Origin: Nocardioides sp. URHA0032
GTDB taxonomy: Bacteria; Actinomycetota; Actinomycetes; Propionibacteriales; Nocardioidaceae
DNA: 64,000 nt
Assembly: GCF_000620645.1 (NCBI RefSeq)
Contig: NZ_KK211161.1
Span: forward strand, 180,134-244,133
Direction of reading: 5' to 3'
Shown: one piece after another, positions 23,079-30,577 of the stretch
Layout of the letters: each line of letters opens with the position of its first letter
How positions within the stretch are numbered: the first letter of the stretch is position 1
Notes under the pieces: model-generated
The model's database searches: none
What the model saw: only the letters and a program-made list of their open reading frames with translations
Told to the model about the DNA's origin: nothing
Position numbers and translations under genes: made by a program

Positions 23079-23732
23079 TCAGATCCTGTTCCGGAGGTCG
23101 ATCGAGGTGTGGAAGGTCTGGGCGCCGCCGGTCCCGTCGCGGACCACGAGCGTGACGCCCACGAGGTCGATATGCAGCAGCTCGGCGCCGTCCGGCCGGT
23201 GGTTGTCGTTGCCGAGGCCGGCCTTCGCGTCGAGCTCCTGCCAGGTCGTCGTGCCGTTGCCGTCCGCGTCGTAGGCCCACTCGCTGCTGTCCAGCTCGAG
23301 CTGGAGCGACGACACCTTGCCGGCGAGGACGGGGCGCGCCGCATCGCAGTCGGCGTCGTCGTTGAGCGTCAGCTCGTCGGTCACCGTGGACCAGCAGTAC
23401 GTCAGGACCTCGGGGTCGCTCGCGGACTGGTCGCGGAAGCCGTCGCCGTCGAAGTCCGTCCAGAACGTGAACGAGGTCGCAGTGCCATCGCCAGGCAGCG
23501 TCACCGCGTCGAGGCCGGCGGACTGGCGCAGCTCGCGGGTCATCCTCTCCAGCGCGGTCCGCGCCTCCCCGGTCACGTCCGTGCGGCTCTTGGTGTCCTG
23601 CGTGACCGCACTGGTCGAGATGGCCAGTCCCAGCAGGAGCGTGCCCAGGACACCGAACAGGGTCGCGGCGACTAGGACCTCGACCAGAGACATGCCGTCG
23701 TCCCGTCGCCGGGCATTCCGCGTGACCGTCAT
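23079..23732 (-). CDS. PulJ/GspJ-like minor pilin with two calcium-loop motifs
   Basis: A 217-residue prepilin-like protein. The leader is MTVTRNARRRDDG followed by MSLVEVLVAATLFGVLG with Glu at +5, so pilD can process it. The globular part has two loops of calcium-binding form: DFDGDGFRD (93-101) and a full EF-hand loop DADGNGTTTWQE (155-166). A Cys pair (about 113 and 129) may form a disulfide. It overlaps the preceding gene by four bases (ATGA) and precedes the PilX-like gene. Minor pilins of this type usually form the initiating tip complex; the calcium loops suggest that fold or adhesion depends on calcium. Confidence 0.8.
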   Translation of the reverse strand: MTVTRNARRRDDGMSLVEVLVAATLFGVLGTLLLGLAISTSAVTQDTKSRTDVTGEARTALERMTRELRQSAGLDAVTLPGDGTATSFTFWTDFDGDGFRDQSASDPEVLTYCWSTVTDELTLNDDADCDAARPVLAGKVSSLQLELDSSEWAYDADGNGTTTWQELDAKAGLGNDNHRPDGAELLHIDLVGVTLVVRDGTGGAQTFHTSIDLRNRI

Positions 23733-25447
23733 CGCGCGTCCTCCGCGAAGCAACCGACCTCGCCGACCGTGAAGGAGACCGCCGAGGTGGGGTCGACGCC
23801 GTCGAGGGCCCCCGTGCGCACCGGCTGGCTGGTGAGCGTGAACGCTCCCGGCACCTGGACCGACGAGACACCGCCGACGGCGGTCAGTTCGTACCCGGCG
23901 GTCGTGAGCGCCGACCACGAACCGACGTAGTCGCCGACGGTGTGGTCCGCGCCGGCCGCGAGCGTCGCGGGATCGGGCAGGTCAGCGTCGCCGCTGGGGG
24001 TGATGGTCGCCACCGACGCGTAGTCGTCGTCGCCCGGCCCGGCCCATCGCTTCACCTCGACCTCGTAGTCGACGGACGGCGTCTGCGCCGTGTGGGAGGC
24101 GCCATCGACCTGGCAGTCGGCCGAGGCGTGCACGAGCCGCACGCGGAGCACGCCCCGCGGCGCGAAGTCCGTCGGGAACAGGGAGACCCAGGCCGCCGTG
24201 CTGACGGCGCACGCCTCCACCACGGGGTTGGTGTCGGTGGTCCGGAGGTAGCCCAGCGAGCGGACGAACGCCGACGTGCCGACGGTCGACGTGCCGCATG
24301 TCGACGTGACCCCTTCCACGGTCTCTTCGGCGTCGGGATCGAGGCGGACCAAGGGGCTCGCCAGCGACAGTCCGTCGCGGTACGTCGCGGGATCGCCGTT
24401 GTCGAACGAGATGGCGCGCCCCGCTGCGTCGGTGCCGGTCAGTCGCGCCTGCATGGGCGAGGCCACGGAGCCGGCGTTGGGCAGCCCGTCGGTCGCGGTC
24501 AACGGGCCGATGTCGGACTGGGTCGTTCCCCAGCAGGCCAACGTGCAGGCGGCATCCAGGCCTCCGGCGAGACCGGGCTGGGACGACGCCGTGGCCGGCG
24601 CGGAGGCCGCGACCGAGGCTCCCTCGGACTTCTGCCCGGTCGACAGCCCGCCCGACGCACCGGCGAGGCTGGCGCTCGCGGTGCTGGCGAATCCGAGCGA
24701 CCCGTCGAGGTCGAGGAGGCCGACGTCGAGCGAGACGGCACCGTTGGACGTGGTCACCGACCCGACCGAGATCGCCGTGGCCGAGGCGGTGGCCGAGATG
24801 CGGGTCTGGGTGAGCGGCTGGTCGGCGATCTGGGTGTACGTCGTGAACGGCTTGGTGGTGCCGCGGCGCTCGTACAGGACGGTGACGGTGACGCCGATCT
24901 GGAACGAGGCCGGGTTGTCGTCGCCGTTGACCTGGGTGTCGTAATCGCTGTTCACCTCGACGACGTGCGAGGTGCCGTCCGCGGCGGGCGCGGACAGGAA
25001 CTGGGTGTCGACGACGACGATGAAATCGCTCGTGGCGTCCTCGAGGACGTAGCGGTAGGCATCGCCCTCGGGCTCGTAGGAGCACCGAGCCGCTCCGTCG
25101 GCGAGGAACCCGTGACCGATGGGCAACGTGGCCAGGCCGTCGGAGTCCGTGCACGGGGTGGCCCCGGCAGGGGTGGTGTCGCGGAAGTAGTAGTCGAGCA
25201 CGTCGCGGTAGTCACCGGCGTCAGGCTCCACGTGGTACGGCAGGTTGCGCATCCGGTCGAGCTGGCCCTGGGCGACGGCCTTCGCCTGGGTGGCCTGCCG
25301 GGCCACCTCCCCGGACCGGATCCCGACGATCAGCTGGGGCAGGAGTGCGGTCAGGACGACGAGCACGATCCCGAAGGCGACCATGATCTCGATCAGCGTG
25401 AACCCGTCGTCGACCGGACGGGTACGCCGCTCAGCTGACGGTGACAC
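23729..25447 (-). CDS. Oversized PilV/GspI-like minor pilin
   Basis: A 572-residue protein with a type III (prepilin) leader: MSPSAERRTRPVDDG then FTLIEIMVAFGIVLVVLTALL, Glu at +5. Ordinary PilV/GspI proteins have 120-200 residues, so about 400 extra residues form a large exposed region. It is rich in Ser, Thr, Ala and Gly (SATASATAISVGSVTTSNGA, ASTASASLAGASGGL) and has scattered Cys pairs (CTLACWG). Likely an adhesive or tip-exposed subunit. It starts at GTG 25447, inside the last 17 bases of the GspH-like gene, and overlaps the next gene by four bases. Confidence 0.78.
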   Translation of the reverse strand: MSPSAERRTRPVDDGFTLIEIMVAFGIVLVVLTALLPQLIVGIRSGEVARQATQAKAVAQGQLDRMRNLPYHVEPDAGDYRDVLDYYFRDTTPAGATPCTDSDGLATLPIGHGFLADGAARCSYEPEGDAYRYVLEDATSDFIVVVDTQFLSAPAADGTSHVVEVNSDYDTQVNGDDNPASFQIGVTVTVLYERRGTTKPFTTYTQIADQPLTQTRISATASATAISVGSVTTSNGAVSLDVGLLDLDGSLGFASTASASLAGASGGLSTGQKSEGASVAASAPATASSQPGLAGGLDAACTLACWGTTQSDIGPLTATDGLPNAGSVASPMQARLTGTDAAGRAISFDNGDPATYRDGLSLASPLVRLDPDAEETVEGVTSTCGTSTVGTSAFVRSLGYLRTTDTNPVVEACAVSTAAWVSLFPTDFAPRGVLRVRLVHASADCQVDGASHTAQTPSVDYEVEVKRWAGPGDDDYASVATITPSGDADLPDPATLAAGADHTVGDYVGSWSALTTAGYELTAVGGVSSVQVPGAFTLTSQPVRTGALDGVDPTSAVSFTVGEVGCFAEDAR

Positions 25448-25901
25448 GGCCGGTCAGCTGCTCGACGTGGACGGTGTAGGTCTTGTCGGAGCCGTCGCGC
25501 GTCACCTTCAGGCTTCCGCCGGTGGCGGTGCCGCGCGCATAGAACACGACGCCGTCGCCGCCGGACCCGGTGAACGTCGGCGAGGCGAGGTGCGTGCCGC
25601 TTCCGGCCACGTCCCGGGGCCCGTCGACGACCGCCCCCGGGGAGGCACAGCCACCCTGTCGCACGGCGTACTCGTCCGCCGTGGTGTCGAAGAGGACGCA
25701 CAGCGCGGCACCGTCGGTGATGGCGCGCTGGTGGGTCGACCGCAGGAGGGCCTCGATCTCGTTCGCGGTGCCGGACTGGTCGCTGGCGGCCTGCCACTGG
25801 TCGTAGCGCGTCACCGTGATCGCCATCAGCACCCCGAAGATGACGATGACGACCATCACCTCGATGAGGGTGAAGCCGTCGTCCCTGGTCGTCGCGCGCA
25901 C
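25431..25901 (-). CDS. GspH/FimT-like minor pilin
   Basis: A 156-residue pseudopilin. Leader MRATTRDDG, then FTLIEVMVVIVIFGVLMAITV with Glu at +5, and a GspH-type beta domain containing TDGAALCVLFDTTADEYAV and a second Cys (GGCASPG). It is the first gene of the minor-pilin operon (GspH-, PilV-, PulJ-, PilX-like). The GTG start at 25901 comes only 7 nt after the -10 element of a WhiG-type promoter, so the message is probably leaderless. Confidence 0.85.
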   Translation of the reverse strand: MRATTRDDGFTLIEVMVVIVIFGVLMAITVTRYDQWQAASDQSGTANEIEALLRSTHQRAITDGAALCVLFDTTADEYAVRQGGCASPGAVVDGPRDVAGSGTHLASPTFTGSGGDGVVFYARGTATGGSLKVTRDGSDKTYTVHVEQLTGRVTVS

Positions 25902-25908
25902 GAAGGAG

Positions 25909-25937
25909 ACTTCGGCTTCTCGACCGCGGGACTTGAG
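25909..25937 (-). promoter_or_regulatory. WhiG/FliA-type promoter of the minor-pilin operon
   Basis: On the minus strand: CTCAAG-N15-GCCGAAGT, -35 at 25932-25937, -10 at 25909-25916. The predicted start falls at or next to the GTG start codon at 25901. Confidence 0.75.
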
Positions 25938-25972
25938 TCCTGAGCGATTCCCAGAAGTTTTTTCAACGAATC

Positions 25973-26001
25973 CTCAAGGTCGCGGTTCCGGCCTCCGAAG
26001 T
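25973..26001 (+). promoter_or_regulatory. WhiG/FliA-type promoter of pilA
   Basis: CTCAAG-N15-TCCGAAGT on the plus strand, -35 at 25973-25978, -10 at 25994-26001. It is divergent from the minor-pilin promoter and has the same spacing. The predicted start near 26008 gives an ~80-nt leader to pilA, with CAGGAG at 26075-26080. Confidence 0.72.
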
Positions 26002-26088
26002 TCTGGGTGCAACGCGCCAGGACCCCGGGCAAGTCCGGTGGCACCGCGCACCACAACCGGCACCACATCCCCCACAGGAGAACCCACC

Positions 26089-26541
26089 ATGCTTGCTCGG
26101 ATGCAGAAGTCCCTGAAGGAGAAGGACCAGGGCTTCACCCTGATCGAGCTCCTCGTCGTCATCGTCATCATCGGCATCCTCGCCGCGATCGCCATCCCGA
26201 TCTTCCTCAACCAGCAGAAGAAGGGCGTCGACGCCGGCGTCAAGTCGGACGTCAAGCAGCTCGCCGACCTGGAGGAGACGTACTACGTCGACCACACGGA
26301 CTACAAGGAAGGTGCCGACACCGCCGCGCTCAAGTCCGCATTCACCGATTTCAAGGTGACCGAAGACTCCAGCGTGTACGCGGTGACGAAGGGCGCGACC
26401 ACTGTTGGGGGTTACTGCATCACCGGCAAGAACGCGTCTAAGGGCTCCGGCGACACGTTCTACTACGACTCCGTCAACGGCGGTCTCGCAACGTCGAACA
26501 AGGCCGGCGGCGCCTGCGCCGACGTCGCCCCGCCTGCCTGA
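26089..26541 (+). CDS. pilA: Major type IV pilin PilA
   Basis: The main structural subunit of the pilus, 150 residues. Leader MLARMQKSLKEKDQG ends in the prepilin cleavage Gly; the mature protein starts FTLIELLVVIVIIGILAAIA, with the Glu at +5 and the hydrophobic spine helix of type IVa pilins. The short globular head has a C-terminal disulfide candidate (GYCITG and GGACAD). RBS CAGGAG is at 26075-26080. A strong hairpin follows the stop, as expected for a highly expressed subunit followed by weaker downstream genes. It has its own WhiG-type promoter. Confidence 0.95.
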   Translation: MLARMQKSLKEKDQGFTLIELLVVIVIIGILAAIAIPIFLNQQKKGVDAGVKSDVKQLADLEETYYVDHTDYKEGADTAALKSAFTDFKVTEDSSVYAVTKGATTVGGYCITGKNASKGSGDTFYYDSVNGGLATSNKAGGACADVAPPA

Positions 26542-26559
26542 CCCACACCACGTGCCCGT

Positions 26560-26591
26560 GCCGGGCGGCTTGTCCCCCCAAGCCGCCCGGC
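26560..26591 (+). terminator. Perfect 13-bp hairpin after pilA
   Basis: GCCGGGCGGCTTG at 26560-26572 pairs exactly with 26579-26591 around a 6-nt loop (TCCCCC). It lies 18 nt after the pilA stop and 31 nt before the next start codon on the same strand. It would act as a partial terminator or as a 3' stabiliser for pilA mRNA. Confidence 0.7.
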
Positions 26592-26622
26592 TCGGCCGCT
26601 TCCTGAAGGAGAGCCCGCAGTC

Positions 26623-26937
26623 ATGGAGATCGTGACCGGAGACCAGGCACCCACGCTGGAGCGCACGGAGGCGATGCGCCTGCTCCAGGAGATGGCAGCC
26701 GTGGTCCGCACGATCTTCGCGGTCGACGCGGCCCCCCAGCAGGAGGCGCAGCAGGAGCTCCACCCCACGACGGCGGGCTCCGGTGGCGTCCCGGGCTCGG
26801 GCGGGGCGGCACCCGCGCCCGCCGTCGTACCCTCCGTCCCCGCGACTCCCGTCGCCACTCCCCCGGTCGCACCGCTGGCGTCGATCCCGGTGCCCGGGGT
26901 GGCGATGCTCCAGGAGATCGCCTTCCTGGACGACTGA
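26623..26937 (+). CDS. Small Pro/Ala-rich protein of the pilA-whiG gene run
   Basis: A 104-residue protein that I cannot assign. Residues 1-45 form an acidic amphipathic helix region (ERTEAMRLLQEMAAVVRTIFAV). Residues ~46-92 are a Pro/Ala/Val/Gly linker of low complexity, and the end is IPVPGVAMLQEIAFLDD. No signal peptide or membrane segment. ATG 26623 has AAGGAGAG a few bases upstream, a strong site. It lies between pilA and the peptidase gene on the same strand, five bases before the latter. Confidence 0.6.
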   Translation: MEIVTGDQAPTLERTEAMRLLQEMAAVVRTIFAVDAAPQQEAQQELHPTTAGSGGVPGSGGAAPAPAVVPSVPATPVATPPVAPLASIPVPGVAMLQEIAFLDD

Positions 26938-26942
26938 CCGTC

Positions 26943-28772
26943 ATGACCCGTCGTCTCGCTGCAGCCCTTGCCGTGCTCGCGGCCCTCGCGGTCGCCCCGC
27001 ACGCCGACGCGGCACAGTCAGCACCCCTCCACCGTTCCGAGGCGCGCGACTCCGTCGACGCCGCCCGCGCCGCGTACGACGAAGCCCGCTCCCGGGTCGT
27101 CGCCCTGAGTGAGCAGAGCTCGCGGGTCACCGCGAACGCCGAGGCCGCCGAGGCCACGGCCGCGCGCCTGCGGGCCGAGGTCGGCGGCGATGACGGCGGC
27201 TTCATCGGGGCCGTCCGCGGCGCGCTGGGCGGCGAGTCCGACCTGGACCGGGCCGCCGACGCCGCCGCCGACGCGGAGTCCGCACGGGCGATCGCGGACA
27301 TGGTCCAGAGCGCACTGGCGGCGCAGATCACCGCGACCGAGCAGGCTCGCCGGGCCTGGGAGCGCGCCGAGCGCCGGCGCGCACGAGTCGAGGCGGCCTT
27401 CTCCGCGAGCGAGTACGCCGACGCGGCGCTGGAGCGCGCGCACTTCCTGCCGGCGTACGACGTCACCGGCGCCCAGGATCGCCGCAACCAGCGGGCGCTG
27501 CGGGCCTGGCAGGCCTACCTGCACGACCTCGCGGCGGCCGCGGTCGTGCCGCCTCCCGCCTCCGAGCTCGCGGACCCGACCCACCTCCCCGAGGGGCTCG
27601 CGCCGGCGCGGGACGCCCACAACGACCTCGCTCCCGGCATCGCGACCGCCCGGTCGGTCACGGTGATCTCGGCCGAGGCGGTGCGCGCGGTGTCCGAGGC
27701 GTTCCGGCGCGTCGGGCTGCCGGACGTGCCGGGCGCGACCACGCCCTCGGCGTACGCGTGCGGCGGCCTCGTCTCGACCGCTTGGGCGGGCCCCCGGCTC
27801 ACACCGCCCGCGGACGCGGCCGGTCAGTACCAGCAGCTCCGCGGCGTGCCGGCCTCATCGGTCGAGATGGGCGACGTGGTCGTCCTCGGCAGCCGCAAGG
27901 ACGGCCTCGCCGAGACCGGCGTGTACGTCGGCCGCAACCAGGTCGTGCTCGCCGACCCGACGACCGGGACCGCCGCCGTCCGGCCGCTGACCCGCGACCT
28001 GCTCGGCGTCCGCCGGGTCGGTATCGGCCTCGGCCAGCACGCACCCGCCCCCGCCGGCGGCACCTGTGGCGTCACGGTCGCGGCGCACACCGAGACCGAC
28101 GGCCCCTTCGGCCTGCCCGTGGCGCCCGGCACCTACCACCTGACCGCCGGCTTCGGCGACCCCGGGTCGCGTTGGTCGTCGGGGGAGCACACCGGCCTCG
28201 ACTTCGCCGCTCCCATCGGCACGCCGGTGGTCGCGGTCGGCGCGGGGACCGTGACCATCGAGCACCCCGACTGGGCGGGCAACCTGGTCCGGATCGACCA
28301 CGGCGGCGGCGTGGAGACGCTGTATGCCCACCTCTCGCGCGTCGACGTCACCGACGGGCAGGTGCTCGCCGCCGGCGAGCAGCTGGGCCTCGTCGGCGAG
28401 GAGGGCAACGCCAGCGGCCCGCACGTGCACCTCGAGGTGCGACTCGACGGCACGCCGTACGACCCGGCCCTGGTGCTCGGGTTCGCGACCGGCGACCCGT
28501 GCCCGGCGACGCCGGACGGGCTGACGCTGATGCGCTGCGACGCGGCCGTCGCCTACCGGCTCATGGGCGCGGCGTACGCCGACCAGTTCGGCACCGCCCC
28601 GTGCGTGGTGACGGGCCAGGAGCTCGCGGTCGACCTGTGCGGCGGCGCGGAGCGGGCCGGCAGTCCCGAGAACGACTGGCTGCTCCGGCACGGTCCGGCG
28701 TACGGCTGGATCCATCCCGGCACCCGCGCGGAGCCGTGGCACTTCGCGTACTCCGGAGGCACGTCGGGTTAG
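26943..28772 (+). CDS. Secreted M23 peptidase with NlpC/P60-like and degenerate VanY-like domains
   Basis: A 609-residue exported cell-wall protein. Signal peptide at 1-23 (ALAVLAALAVAPHADAA). Residues ~30-190 are Ala/Arg/Glu-rich coiled coil. Residues ~250-355 resemble NlpC/P60, with YACGGLVSTAW at the usual Cys-nucleophile position. The M23 lysostaphin-like domain has SSGEHTGLDFAAPIGTPV and GPHVHLEVRL, both zinc-ligand blocks. The C-terminus (~520-609) has LAVDLCGG and AEPWHFAY of M15/VanY carboxypeptidases, but the stretch that carries the first zinc His is missing, so that part is probably inactive. Its place between pilin and sigma-factor genes suggests it opens peptidoglycan for pilus passage. 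Confidence 0.85.
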   Translation: MTRRLAAALAVLAALAVAPHADAAQSAPLHRSEARDSVDAARAAYDEARSRVVALSEQSSRVTANAEAAEATAARLRAEVGGDDGGFIGAVRGALGGESDLDRAADAAADAESARAIADMVQSALAAQITATEQARRAWERAERRRARVEAAFSASEYADAALERAHFLPAYDVTGAQDRRNQRALRAWQAYLHDLAAAAVVPPPASELADPTHLPEGLAPARDAHNDLAPGIATARSVTVISAEAVRAVSEAFRRVGLPDVPGATTPSAYACGGLVSTAWAGPRLTPPADAAGQYQQLRGVPASSVEMGDVVVLGSRKDGLAETGVYVGRNQVVLADPTTGTAAVRPLTRDLLGVRRVGIGLGQHAPAPAGGTCGVTVAAHTETDGPFGLPVAPGTYHLTAGFGDPGSRWSSGEHTGLDFAAPIGTPVVAVGAGTVTIEHPDWAGNLVRIDHGGGVETLYAHLSRVDVTDGQVLAAGEQLGLVGEEGNASGPHVHLEVRLDGTPYDPALVLGFATGDPCPATPDGLTLMRCDAAVAYRLMGAAYADQFGTAPCVVTGQELAVDLCGGAERAGSPENDWLLRHGPAYGWIHPGTRAEPWHFAYSGGTSG

Positions 28773-28775
28773 CGT

Positions 28776-29519
28776 GTGCCCGTGCAGACGGACCACTCTC
28801 CCGACCACACGGTCGAGGGCCTCTGGAAACGGTTCAAGCAGGACGGCGACCGCGACGCCCGCGACCGGCTGGTCGTGCACTACTCGCCACTGGTCAAGTT
28901 CGTCGCCGGTCGTGTCCGCTCGGGACTCCCGCCCTCGGTCGACCAGAACGACCTGGTCTCCGACGGTGTCATCGGGCTGATGGACGCCGTCGACAAGTTC
29001 CAGCCCGAGCGCGGCCTGCAGTTCCAGACGTACGCCGTCACCCGGATCCGCGGCGCCATCGTGGACGGGCTCCGGTCCTCGGACTGGGTCCCCCGCTCGG
29101 TGCGCGAGAAGATCCGCGACGTCGACGCCGCGGGCGCGCGCCTCGAGGTGACGCTCGGCCGGGCGCCGAAGGACAAGGAGCTCGCGGCCGAGCTCGGCAT
29201 CACCGTCGAGGAGCTGCGCCGGATCTACTCGCAGACCGCCCACACCAGCGTCGTCAGCTTCGAGACCGTGGTCGACGACGAGGCGCCGCGAGGGACGACG
29301 GCGCTGCCCGGCGCGGACGACGACCTCCCGCCCGGCTTCCTCGCCGCGGTGCGCGAGCTCGCCGAGCGCGACCAGGTCGTGGTCGCCCTCTACTACTGGG
29401 AGCGGCTCACGCTCGCCGAGATCGGACAGGTCCTCGGCGTCACCGAGTCGCGCGTCAGCCAGCTGCACAGCCGGGCGACGCTGGCCCTGCGCCGGAAGCT
29501 GGTGCAGAACCTCAACTGA
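28776..29519 (+). CDS. whiG: RNA polymerase sigma factor of the WhiG/FliA family
   Basis: A 247-residue alternative sigma-70 factor. Region 2 has HYSPLVKFVAGRVRSGLPPS and SDGVIGLMDAVDKF, then FQTYAVTRIRGAIVDGLR and the hallmark DWVPRSVREK. Region 3 follows (~110-170), and region 4 has LYYWERLTLAEIGQVLGVTE with SRVSQLHSRATLALR. This layout and wording is that of Streptomyces WhiG. No flagellar gene is in the window, while pilus genes surround it, and an RsiG-like anti-sigma is encoded in the same locus. GTG 28776 starts four bases after the peptidase stop; GTG 28782 is an alternative. It can be reached by read-through from the pilA promoter. Confidence 0.93.
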   Translation: MPVQTDHSPDHTVEGLWKRFKQDGDRDARDRLVVHYSPLVKFVAGRVRSGLPPSVDQNDLVSDGVIGLMDAVDKFQPERGLQFQTYAVTRIRGAIVDGLRSSDWVPRSVREKIRDVDAAGARLEVTLGRAPKDKELAAELGITVEELRRIYSQTAHTSVVSFETVVDDEAPRGTTALPGADDDLPPGFLAAVRELAERDQVVVALYYWERLTLAEIGQVLGVTESRVSQLHSRATLALRRKLVQNLN

Positions 29520-29527
29520 CCTCCGCG

Positions 29528-30511
29528 TCAGGTGAGGGCCGCGCGCATGGACGCGACGATCGCGTCCATCGCGGGCCGGGCACCCCGGCTGAAGTACGGG
29601 AAGCTCAGGAACCCGTGCGGCATCTGGTGGAAGTCCTCGACCGTCACCCGGTTGCCGGCGTCGGCGAGCGCCTGGGCGTAGCGCACCCCGCTGTCGTGCA
29701 GAGGATCCAGCCCGGCCACCACGACGATCGCGGGCGGCAGGTGCGAGAGGTCCGTGGCGCGCAGCGGGGAGAGCCGGAAGTCGTCCAGGTCCGCCCCGTC
29801 GGGGACGTAGTGGCCGTGGAACACCTCCATGTCGGCGTTCGACAGCACGATGCCGCGCTCGTTGGCGATGTACGACGGGTCCCGGTCGATCGCGTCGGTC
29901 ATGTCGGTGACCGGGTAGATGAGGGTCTGGTGCGACACCGCGGGGCCACCCCCGTCGCGAGCCAGGAGGGACACGACCGCGGCCAGGTTGCCGCCCGCGC
30001 TGTCGCCCATCACCCCGATCCGGGCCGGGTCGCCACCGAGGTCGTCGGCGTGGGCGGCCGCCCAGAGCAGCGCGTCGTAGCAGTCCTCGACGCCGGCCGG
30101 GAACGGATGCGTCGGCGCGAGCCGGTAGTCCACCGACACCACGACGGCGTCCAGCTCCTTCGCGACGATCCCGCAGCTCCAGTCCTGCTGTCGGGCGCTG
30201 CCGAGCACGAAGCCGCCGCCGTGGTAGTTCACGACGACCGGCCGCGGCGTGCGTGCCCAGGACTCCGGCGTGTACACGCGCAGCGGCAGCTCGCCGTGCC
30301 TCGCACCGAACGACATGGTCCGGACGTCGACACCCGGGACCAACCGGCCCAGGAAGAGGCCGGCCGCGCCGCCGTCGGGGATCACCGTGGTCTGCGCCTT
30401 CACCAGCTGCTCCGGGGTCATCCGGGCGACGGAGAATCCCGCGTTCGCCTTCATCAGGCGGTCGAGAAGTCGTACGCCGGGACGGAGTTTTGCTTCCCTC
30501 TCGCTGATCAT
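29528..30511 (-). CDS. Alpha/beta-hydrolase, hormone-sensitive-lipase-like esterase
   Basis: A 327-residue cytoplasmic carboxylesterase of the HSL (family IV) group. Oxyanion motif NYHGGGFVLGS, nucleophile GDSAGGNLAA, acid residue in AGLDPLHDSG and His in MPHGFLSF are all present and in order. The N-terminal cap helices (~1-70) are typical. It converges with whiG, 8 bases apart, and shows no link to the pilus genes. The natural ester is unknown. Confidence 0.9.
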   Translation of the reverse strand: MISEREAKLRPGVRLLDRLMKANAGFSVARMTPEQLVKAQTTVIPDGGAAGLFLGRLVPGVDVRTMSFGARHGELPLRVYTPESWARTPRPVVVNYHGGGFVLGSARQQDWSCGIVAKELDAVVVSVDYRLAPTHPFPAGVEDCYDALLWAAAHADDLGGDPARIGVMGDSAGGNLAAVVSLLARDGGGPAVSHQTLIYPVTDMTDAIDRDPSYIANERGIVLSNADMEVFHGHYVPDGADLDDFRLSPLRATDLSHLPPAIVVVAGLDPLHDSGVRYAQALADAGNRVTVEDFHQMPHGFLSFPYFSRGARPAMDAIVASMRAALT

Positions 30512-30577
30512 GAAGTGGGAGTGTATGAGCGGGCACTACGCTGCGCGTCACCAAGGAGGTCGGGGCGTGATCAGGTC

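Noticed and set aside
27758..30577. Very long open frame upstream of the histidine kinase, overlapping the peptidase, whiG and esterase genes
   Set aside because: It is an Arg/Pro-rich shadow frame caused by high GC; the real kinase begins at 30578.
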